Of a DNA stretch of 64,000 bases, positions 1 through 10,100 are shown piece by piece. The stretch comes from Lepidonotus clava. Its lineage: Eukaryota; Annelida; Polychaeta; Phyllodocida; Polynoidae. The first letter of the stretch is position 1. Every line of letters starts with the position of its first letter. The stretch spans positions 12,703,961-12,767,960 of the forward strand of contig OW387148.1 in NCBI GenBank assembly GCA_936440205.1. Reading direction: 5' to 3'. The notes below the pieces were generated by a model. It saw nothing but the letters and a program-made list of their open reading frames with translations, made no database searches and was not told where the DNA came from. Position numbers and translations under genes: made by a program.

Positions 1-1459
1 GTAAAACACGGCCCCCTAAAGGTGGTATTACACAATGTGAGCCGTGATACGACATCGTCTACCAACATGTCTGCCCCTACACGCGCCTACCCCAGTAAAA
101 CACGGCCCCCTAAAGGTGGTATAACACGACGTGAGCTGTGATATGACATTGTCTACCAACATGCCTCTATACGCGCCTACCCCAGTAAAACACGGCCCCC
201 TAAAGGTGGTATTACACGACATGAGCTGTGATATGACATCGTCTACCAACATGTCCGCCCCTACACACGCCTACCCCAGTAAAACACGGCCCCCTAAAGG
301 TGGTATTACTAACATGAGCCGTGATATGACATCGCCTACCAACATGTCTGCCCCTACACGCGCCTTCCCCAGTAAAACACGGCACCCTAAAGGTGGTATT
401 ACACGACGTGAGCCGTGATACGTCATCGTCTACCAACATGTCTGCCCCTACACACGCCTTCCCCAGTAAAGCACGGCCCCCTAAAGATGGTATTACACGA
501 CATGAGCCGTGATATGACATTGTCTACCAACATGCCCCTACACGCGCCTACCCCAGTAAAACACGGCCCCCTAAAGGTGGTATTACACAACATGAGCTGT
601 GATATGACATCGTCTACCAACATGTCCGCCCCTACACACGCCTACCCCAGTAAAACACGGCCCCCTAAAGGTGGTATTACACGACATGAGCCGTGATATG
701 ACATCATCTACCAACATGGCCGCCCCTACATGCGCCTACCCCAGTAAAACACGGCACCCTAAAGGTGGTATTACACGACGTGAGCCGTGATACGACATCG
801 TCTACCAACATGTCTGCCCCTACACACGCCTTCCCCAGTAAAGCACGGCCCCCTAAAGATGGTATTACACGACATGAGCCGTGATATGACATCGTCTACC
901 AACATGCCTGCCGCCCCTACACGCGCCTACCCCAGTAAAACACGGCCTCCTAAAGGTGGTATTACACAACATGAGCCGTGATATGACATCGTCTACCAAC
1001 ATGCCCCGGCCCCTACACACGCCTACCCCAGTAAAACACAGCACCCTAAAGGTGGTATTACACGACGTGAGCCGTGATACGACATCGTCTACCAACATGT
1101 CTGCCCCTACACGCGCCTACCCCAGTAAAACACGGCCCCCTAAAGGTGGTATTACACGACATGAGCCGTGATATGACATCGTCTACCAACATGTCCCCCG
1201 CCCCTACACACGCCTTCCCCAGTAAAACACGGCCCCCTAAAGGTTGTATTACACGACATGAGCCATGATATGACATTGTCTACCAACATGTCCCCCGCCC
1301 CTACACGTGCCTACCCCAGTAAAACACGGCCCCCTAAAGGTGGTATTACACGACATGAGCCGTGATTCGACATCGTCTACCAACATGTCTGCCCCTACAC
1401 GCGCCTACCCCAGTAAAACACGGCCCCCTAAAGGTGGTATTACACTACACGACATGAGC
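1..1459. repeat. 94-bp minisatellite, about 15.5 copies
   Basis: A tandem array runs from the first base of the window to about 1459. The landmark GTAAAACACGGCCCCCTAAA begins near 1, 95, 185, 279, 372, 466, 556, 650, 743, 837, 933, 1029, 1122, 1220, 1317 and 1411, so the period is 90-98 bp, usually 94. Length differences come mainly from small insertions around the 'catgtctgcccctac' segment. Units differ by only a few substitutions, so the array is young or homogenised. The left end is cut by the window. The right end is abutted by the hAT-like element starting at 1465. Long open frames cross it on both strands, but the usual period is not a multiple of three and these frames are not coding. 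Confidence 0.95.
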
Positions 1460-1464
1460 TGCAA

Positions 1465-2960
1465 CAGGGTTCTCCCTAGGCGTGCGGGATGCGGGATTCC
1501 CGCATCGTGATTTTAATTCCCGCACTGAGCTCCTGTACAGTGGGGCATTCCCGCACCTGACCTAAAGTCGACCAGTCTGCAACAGACTGCTCTCGCATGC
1601 GGCGGAGAATGCACTGCACCTTTGATTACCCTCCCGACCCTTTGCCTCCCCCTCCTGAACCTGTACCTCCCCTCCTAGTCCGACGTAGCCAGCCTCTCGT
1701 ATGCTGATAAGCTGATAGGGCATATGAGACCATGGACCATGGGGCATGCGCCTCCCCTTTTCTAAGTCAAATAAATTTTCTAATATAAAATTAGCACCCC
1801 AAGGGTGGGCGCCAGGACGTTTTTTAATATGCACCCCCCCTCCCCCCATTCTAGAATTCCTGGATCTGCCCCTGCATGGAGGGCGTCTGGGGATCTCATG
1901 AGCTTGCCGAAACTGAGAGGCTACACCGTGGACTATCCCCTCCTGACCCAGTGCCTCCTCTGAGTATACTACATGCAGAATCAGTGGCGGCTTGCAGGAG
2001 TATTTAAGTATTAAATCAGTGGGAATACAGTGGCTGAGCAGCCAGTGGTCAATCAGAATGAGCTGTTAGTAAAAGTCAGTGTACAATGAGTTGTAGTTCA
2101 GTAACTCAATTGAATATTTTGGATATACTGATCCAGGAAAAGTTGTCAAAACGGTGTAAAGCATCCTTGTGCCTCTTCCCCCAGCCCTGTGTCTCTGCTC
2201 CCAGCATTGTGCTTCCCCTCCCGGACCTGTGATTCCCAAAATGACTTGCTAAGAAATTTTCCTTCTGACATGTAAGATTCTTAGAATCAACATGGAAACT
2301 TAAACTGACAATTTTTTGAATTGGATATGCGACACTGGGACCCCCCATCAACAACCCCAAGATCTTGATCAGGGATGACAATTTTCCCAACTACGGATAG
2401 CTAATTAACGTATTTTATGCACCTGCAGGCTAATTTGAACTAATTCTGTCGACAAAATTGCTGAAAAACCTATAGGAAATAAATAATTGTTATATTTCCA
2501 TCTCTAATGAATGAATTTTTAAACAACTTTGAAAATACTAAATATATATGTATACAATTTAGAAAATAATGATCACTAGTTTGTCAATATATTTAACAAC
2601 AAATAAAGATATTGATGAAAATTCCTGTGCTAAAGCCTTATGGTTTGTCGACATATTACCCAGAATGCATCCTGATCAAGGCTAACCTGCAGGTAAAGCT
2701 AAAAATCCTGCTATCCGTGGTTGGGAGAATTTAGGCAAAAATAACAATCAGCCCAGATGGCTGACCGTTCTTGGGACAGAACATGAATATTATAAATTTC
2801 TGTTGTTGGTATCTTACGATAATCATATATACTGATCCTAGGAATATCCCATTGCTAGGGATGATTATTTGTTATGGCCCATCATTTTTGAAAATGGCCC
2901 CCTGAAATTAGAAACGATGGGCCATTTGATACTCGGAAAAAAATTCTAGGGAGAACCCTG
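1465..2960. mobile_element. Non-autonomous hAT-like element with TSD
   Basis: The ends are perfect 15-bp inverted repeats: CAGGGTTCTCCCTAG at 1465-1479 and its reverse complement at 2946-2960. Each is flanked by the direct repeat TGCAA (1460-1464 and 2961-2965). A TIR starting CAGGG is typical of hAT transposons; a 5-bp TSD is shorter than the usual 8 bp but is known for some hAT groups. No transposase-like frame is present inside, so it is a non-autonomous copy of about 1.5 kb. A separate TIR element (about 2381-2731) is nested in its right half. The left flank is the last unit of the minisatellite. Confidence 0.75.
2381..2731. mobile_element. MITE family A, copy 1 (nested in hAT-like element)
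   Basis: Terminal inverted repeats read roughly ATTCTCCCAACCACGGATAG at both ends, with a sub-terminal inverted motif ACCTGCAGG (near 2421 on the left, 2690 on the right). Length is about 350 bp and there is no coding capacity. Relatives occur at 17951-18315, 27771-28102 and, as a right-hand part only, about 59930-60090. It sits inside the 1465-2960 element, so it moved later. Confidence 0.75.
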
Positions 2961-2965
2961 TGCAA

Positions 2966-3790
2966 TACCAGTCCTATGTCAAACCGGTAATCTTTTGCTC
3001 AGATTGAGCTACTCATAACATTAGGGTCGGCAGCAAGGTCCCCTAGGACCAGATTAACTCTGGGGCTCTCTACCCTTGGCTGTACTAATGATTATTTACA
3101 CAGCTCTTGCCAAAGCCTGCACACTGAGTATTCAGCATCTGACTCCTGGAATGAGTAGTTGAGAGCCCCAAACCCTGTATCAAATTACAATATCAACCAA
3201 ATGGTCGGTCCAGCCTTAGGTAATACACTAGGGACTGAATCGGTCTGACATAGGACTGATACGACAATGTCGCAGAGAAACCACACATATCAGAGACCAA
3301 ATTCTTTGTTACGTATGTGTAGAATACTCCAGGTGTCAAACAATTTTATCACTCCTGCATGATAATTTTCTGTAATATCATCATATTGTGCCAACATCGC
3401 AGCTCAATATCATGTAGTGTAATAGGGCCTGAAGATGTGGATGTAATAATGTTATCAGGAATGGCAGTTATATAGTGCACCAGGCCTATATCATCATAGA
3501 CATACATAAGACTTTATGTATCTCTATATAATATCATGGAAGACCAGGGGCATCCCTGATTGATATTTTTTCAGAAATAAGAAAAAGAGAAAAAGAAAAT
3601 TTGGTTCAAGTCTTGTACTCTTAGGTTTTCATTTCAGTACCTCTAACAACTACTGGCAGGCATAAAGATCTCAAGAATAATGTCTGTGCTACCACTGGTA
3701 CCAGTACCAAAATTCTGCTGCCCCCTCTGGGCCCTGGGCTTACCTCATGTTCGAGGCCGCTACAAACTCGACAAAAACCAACACCCATTT
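2966..3790. other. Non-coding upstream/intronic stretch
   Basis: No supported exon or RNA gene is visible between the hAT-like element and the duplicated splice-acceptor region. Because the first visible PPP2R3 exon begins in the middle of the protein, this stretch is most likely part of an upstream intron whose 5' exon lies before the window. Confidence 0.5.
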
Positions 3791-4108
3791 CGTTAATAAT
3801 TGTATTTAATGTTGCGCTTGCAGGCCCTTGGCCTCCTATCATACTGGAAATCACCTCAATAAAAACAACCAAAATATATATTTCAGTTAATAATTGCATT
3901 TAGTGGTGTCCTGTTGCTTGTTGCAGGCCCTGGAAATTACTCCAACAAGACAGGAACAAACACGTATATTTAAGTTACTAGCCGCATTTATTGTCGTATT
4001 GTCGTTCCTTGCAGGCCATGGACCAGTTATGTTGCTTCGATAATGAACAATAAACATTTAAATTCTGGTTAATAATCATATTCAATGTTGTCCCTTTGCT
4101 CGTTGCAG
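3791..4108 (+). repeat. Tandem copies of a splice acceptor and exon start
   Basis: The intron end next to the first visible PPP2R3 exon is repeated. A block of about 90-100 bp containing 'ttaataattg..tttaatgttg', a pyrimidine stretch, TTGCAG and then GCCCTGG-like exon start occurs with AG at about 3823, 3926 and 4014, and finally at 4107-4108, where the real exon begins. After the first decoy AG the sequence reads ALGLLSYWKSP before a stop; the true exon reads ALGLPPCWKSG. The second and third copies read ALEITPTRQ and AMDQLCC, so they are further decayed. These are remnants of tandem duplication of an intron-exon junction. Confidence 0.65.
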
Positions 4109-7100
4109 GCGCTGGGCCTGCCGCCATGCTGGAAGTCCGGTCTGTACCTCTCAGCGGGCGGGGAGAAGTCCGGACACGTCACGCTACAGAGCTTCCTAGC
4201 ACTGTGGAGAAAGTGAGTACCGTCGCATAACGGCACATAAACAGGAATGCCATTTTCCTACTTTTGTAGGATTTCCTACTTTTTAAATGCATAAACGATC
4301 TTTCCTACAGCACTTTAATATCTGTTTTAGAGTATTTAATTTACTAGGTTCAAGCTATTCAAACACAAATTCAGTGTGCTCTTAGAAAAAAGTAGGAAAA
4401 GAGTTTCTTACTTTTTCATCAGTCAGGAGTGGCATCTTTATAGAAATGCAGGGGAGGATTCTGGACAGTTATAGCTGGCTTGTTGTAATAACATTCGAGA
4501 AGTTTTTTGGTCAAAGAGTACAAACGGGATTTCTATCTATATATTACATGCAGCTGTACCCTAGAAAAAGATCCAAAAACGACAATCATTTCATAGAAAT
4601 ATATAGACTGTACGGTGGTTATCGCACCTTACTCCACAGCATAGGTATAAAGTAATTAACATTGTTTAGCAGAAGAAATACCAAGAATTTCTCTAAGTTT
4701 TGTAAATTTTGAGGGACAAAATACTGCTATACAAGTCCCTAACTGTTTACACTAAGCCTATCGGTAACTGCTGTCTGTCGGGGGATGGTCCCCCAAACTA
4801 ATTAACTTATGACCCACTCAGACTCTGACCTTTGACCTCAGTCATTGAACCCCATACATCAAACAGGCCAGAAATAATCTAATTCACAGGCCCAGGGGGG
4901 ACGACCAGTCCTAATGTGGGGCGAGGGCACTGCGTGATCTCACCCTAGGCCACCCTTAAAAAAGATGTTTCCGGTCGACCGGGTAGTCAAAATTACGGCC
5001 ACTCAGCCAGGATTTTTTTTTTTCCCCGTCATAATCAACAAGGTTCCCTGATTAATGACGACGTAACGTATCATAGTATCAAACAAAAGGATTTTGTTTC
5101 CTATCTCATGGTATAAGTAGATATAAACTCCAATTAGAAAGTGGCATGACGTGCGGCAGCTTTCAGGTGATATAAATTAATAATTTCCTGAATTTCTTGA
5201 AAAAAAAGAATCCGCCTGACTGGTCCTAAAAAAGAGACCCAGTCGGGCGGTCCATCAGAAACAATATTTATTTTAGTGTGGCCCTATGGAACATGGTACG
5301 GCATCCCCTCACCCCACCACAGGGGTTACTCCTACCCTCTGGGCACCTTAGTTAATTAGATTATTTCTAGGCTGTTTCAAATGATTTCAAACCTACTATT
5401 TGTTGTTATAAGAGCCTATCCAATTATTTCAGTAACAAATTTTCTGACCTTGCCTATATCAAACCTCTTAATTACTGATAAATTGTGTTCCTCAAAAAAC
5501 GATGCATTATGAGTCCTTAAAAAAAAGAAGAAACTATTTTCAAAAATCAAAAATTGCCTTATTTATGTAATATTTAGGCCAAGGCGGACTGGAGACCATC
5601 TTATATCTTTAACAAAAAGACACAACATTTAGAATTTCCTGAATCCTGGCAACTCTGTGCAGGGTTGCGTCTGTGCAGGGTTGCCAGTATTCAGGAATTT
5701 GAAATTTTCCATTTTTTTAAATTTGTTTGTCTTAAGACTTTAGATAGTCTCCAGCTCATATTAACCTTAATGTTACATAAATAAGGCATTACTGTGGAAA
5801 TAATAAGTCATTTATAAGACTATAATAGGGATTTTCCATTTAAAAAGAAAAAAAACCTCCCTTGCCTCATAAGGATGCATTGAATTTGAAAAGGAACATA
5901 CACATAGTTTCAAAAATGTTAGAACTATCGAGGAACATAGACACATTTTCAGAAATGTCATGTCAGACTTCTCTAGACCCCTGGTGCGAAAACCTTCCCT
6001 GATTGGCCTAATAGTTACGAAAATGGGCCCCAGTGCCCAAGGACTATGTATAATGGTTTCATTAACCCTGACTTACATCCCTGTGATTTGCTGACTTAAC
6101 CCTTTGTTTCCTGTATTATAGGCTGACAGCGACGTGTCACGACGACGCAGCCCGCTTTGTGCGGCTGTTTGCTAAGCCCGGCCTCAACTACCTCGTGGCC
6201 GAGGACTTCGTACCTCTTGTACAGGTAAGGACACTATACCTCTTAATACCAGGGTGTCCACGCAGGTATTAAGCAAAGAAGGACGGTGGGAGGAGTCAAA
6301 GGGTGGCCATACAACACATAGGGGATTGTCACGTACCGAGGGCTATGCCCAAATTTCGTACATTCCTCATGGGTTGTACAGCCACCCAAGGACGACCCCT
6401 AAGGGTCTTCTTTATTTTATCACCCAAGCAATATTCAAAATATGTTAAAATTACTGACAAAAAGAGTCTACAGTGAGCGTTACGTGCGGCCTGGCAATAC
6501 GTACTGCTCGCAATATGCAACGCTCGTCAGCCATGCGGGTGATAAATTTGTAGAACACCATACTCAGAGATGCCATTTTCTTTCTAGATACGGATTTCCT
6601 TATTTTTAGCCTTAAAACCCGTTTTTATACCCTTAAAAAATCAACTCCCAAATTTTCATAGAAAAGGAACCAAAAGACATTCTTATATAGTATTCTAACT
6701 TTCGGGTTTTATCGTTTATTAAATGAATATTCCGTGTACGAAAATGTCCGCATCACAGATTGCATTGTAAATAAAATTTCATGATTTTTATCTAGAATAT
6801 AGGGCGCTACAATATGTACGTTTTCTTGATTGAATTGTCAAAAGTACACCCATTAATTGAAATTTGAAATAAGATATAGCATCAAAAGTACACCTGTGAA
6901 TTGAACTACCTGAATCTTATTGTGGTGTTTGTCGCCCGCAGGACGTGGTGGACAGTCACCCGGGCCTGACCTTCCTCCAGGACGCCCCCGAGTTCCACTC
7001 CCGATACGTCCACACCGTAAGTCACACATGTTTACATTCAAACATATTAAAGGTGGAAACTGACCGAGCGATGCGCCTAAGGGCCCAGTTAGATATTTTA

Positions 7101-10100
7101 AAAGGGATTGACCAATTTGTGATAGATTCCTGGTCAATTTGCTCAATGGGAACACTATTTCTGGTCGTTTTTATCTATTCCTGGTCGCTTAAATCATGAG
7201 ATTCGACCAGAATTTCAGTTGGATTTCTCAGTGGGTTCCCGCCTCAAGGTTATATCAACAAACTAAGCTAGCCTCATCAAAATGACTTTATATTTCCCAC
7301 TAAAGAATATGATTGATGTAACAGACTAAGTTAAGACTGGTCGTGTAGGAATGCTGGTCAAATCCAATTTACTACCAGGATGAATGAAATCGTTTAACAT
7401 TGTCCACACAGTGCTAAGAGGCTAAAGCACACTATATATTTTTCCTTAGCACCTTTACAATTAGGAAAACCAAAATAATTACGTTATTGTAAAAAAAAAA
7501 AAAAAATCTGACTTCTGTTTAACAATCTTGCCAATTATAGAGCTATCTGACAATAAATCCATGTTGCAGGTCATCTCGCGGATATTTTACTGCGTAAACC
7601 GGTCGTGGAGTGGACGCATCTCGGTACAGGAGATGAGGCGAAGCAACTTCCTACAAGTACGTAATCATTTTGAAATATTTTTCTCTTGTTTCCCAATTTT
7701 GTTTAATATCATAAGCTACTTTTTTTTTAAACCAAACTCGTATTACTTTGATGAATCATGTTATAACTAACTGTCTCTACGTTCAGCTAAGATCTTTGAT
7801 ATACCGCCCGTTTCAAATACAAATAAACCTAATTAGATTGTTGTAAATGAGCTGTAATCTTTACAGTAAACAGATCTACCTTGTCCCTACATATATCAAA
7901 ATAAGAAAAAAAACGATTTGATCCACTGGAAAAGATTTTACAGCCATTTCATAACAATGATCTAATAAGCGAAGATGTCTTTGGTAAGCACATGTTTTTA
8001 AAGTTATCGTGAAGTGTTCTTTGCTAAGATTTGTCATTGTGCAATGGGCCACTGGATGAAAACTGAATATAAAAACCTGTTAAAAATGTATGGCTTACAT
8101 AACGTACCCACGTTCTCGCTTCGCTTAGACGTTACACATCTTAGAGGAGGAAGATGACATCAACCAGATCGCTGACTTCTTCTCCTATGAACACTTCTAC
8201 GTGATCTACTGTAAGTTCTGGGAGCTGGACAAGGACCACGACCTGTTCATCAGCAAGGAGGACCTCTCCCGACACAACGACCACGGTGAGCGAACACTAG
8301 TGAAAACAAACCTTTTTTTGAGATATCACTGTTTTAACTGCTAAGCACTTTTAAGGCTATATTACACTACACGTTGGGTCCAAGGTCATTTTATGGACAT
8401 GTTTGTAAGAATCCAGCGCAAACTAGGTGCTGAATGCGAGCCAACATGACCCTACTTAGTCAATGCGACCCCAAAGCGCGTAGTATGATATAGTTTGCCT
8501 TGTGTCATGTATGTACCCGATGCAACCAAATGCGTAGTTTGATATGGCCTTGAAATGGCCCTAATGCGAATGCTTCGTGTTGGGCAACCTCAGCCAATGC
8601 AAACGAGTACTCAACGCTTGGTATAATTAGGGCTTTAGTCTCGTATTCTAGAACCCTGAAGGGGATCTATATTTGAGAAAGATGACAAAAGTTCTAAGGC
8701 CAACATTAATTTTGAAGTAGATATATGATATAGGGTCATCAGAATTGATATTGGTTGAATTTTTTAGCCTAAGGCAATATTTCATTACTTGTACAGCTTA
8801 TTACAAGCAGCATAGAAAAGAATATTTAATATTTGCATTTCTGAAACATCATATAACGCCAAAACTGTCCAATTTGATTAACATCTGCTGTCCTTTAAAA
8901 CAATTATCTCATACCCTTGACCTTAATCCCACTTATTAGAATGGAGACCAAGAAGTAAGTTTTGACAGAAATGTTATGAGCTTAACTTCTTTCACTGGTT
9001 GACTTAAAGGTCTTAAATGTTTGGAAATTTGTCAATTATTTGTTTTCCACGTTCTTACCAATTATATTCCATTTGTAACCGATTACAATAACCTAACCCA
9101 GCAGCACTAAGTGTACCTATGTCCATCTTTCAGCGATCTCTTCGCGGATGATTGACCGTATCTTCTCGGGGGCGGTGACGCGGGGACGGGCCCAGAAGGA
9201 GGGAAAGATGAGCTACACCGAGTTCGTCTGGTTCCTTATCTCCGAGGAGGACAAGCGACATCCCACCAGGTGAGGGGACATTCTGATGGGGCATCTTTGA
9301 ATAGGGACCAGTAATGCCACACACCCACTAGGTGATTTTACCGGCGATAGGCAACGGACGAATCCGAAAATCGGCTGATTCTTAAGATTACCTGTCAGTA
9401 TGGTATATTCAAACATGCATGTTTGATCTGAATCAGCCCTAAAATCAGCCGATTCTACCCTTAGAATCAGCCGATTTTAGGGTCAATGAGTCGGCCGACT
9501 CACCAAAAATTGCCAAGTGGGTATGGCGCTTTAGCCATCTGAGAATGAATCCTAGAGATCTAACAGAAGAGGGGGATATATATTTAGTTTTCTCCCCATT
9601 ACAAACTGTGAAATAGGGATGAGTTAGCCATTTGGGAATGAATCCTAGAGATCTAACAAGAAAGGGATATATATTTAGTTTCCTCCCCATTAAAAATTGT
9701 GGAATATGGATGAATTAGCCATTTGGAAATGAATCCTAGAGATCTATTAGAAGAGGGATATATATTGAGTTTTCTCCCCCTTAAAAACTATGGAATAGGG
9801 ACGAGTTAGCCATTTGGGAATCAATCCTAGAGATCTAACAGAAGAGAGGGATATATTTTCTCCCCCTTAAAAACTGTGGAATAGGAACAAGTTAGCCATT
9901 TGGGAATGAATCCTAGAGATCTATTAGAAGAGGGGTATATATTAAGTTTTATGTGGAATAGGGATGAGTTTATTAGGTGTTCCTAGGCTATGATATGAGC
10001 CATTAGTTATTCTGATCCCTGTTCTAAGATATTTTTGTGTTCTCCAGCATTGAGTACTGGTTCCGCTGTATGGACCTGGACGGAGATGGCATCATCTCGA

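Noticed and set aside
28-1510. Long open frames on both strands through the minisatellite (repeated PSKTRPPKGGIT-like peptides)
   Set aside because: They follow the 94-bp repeat, whose usual length is not a multiple of three; both strands are equally open and each frame breaks every few units, so this is repeat structure, not coding.
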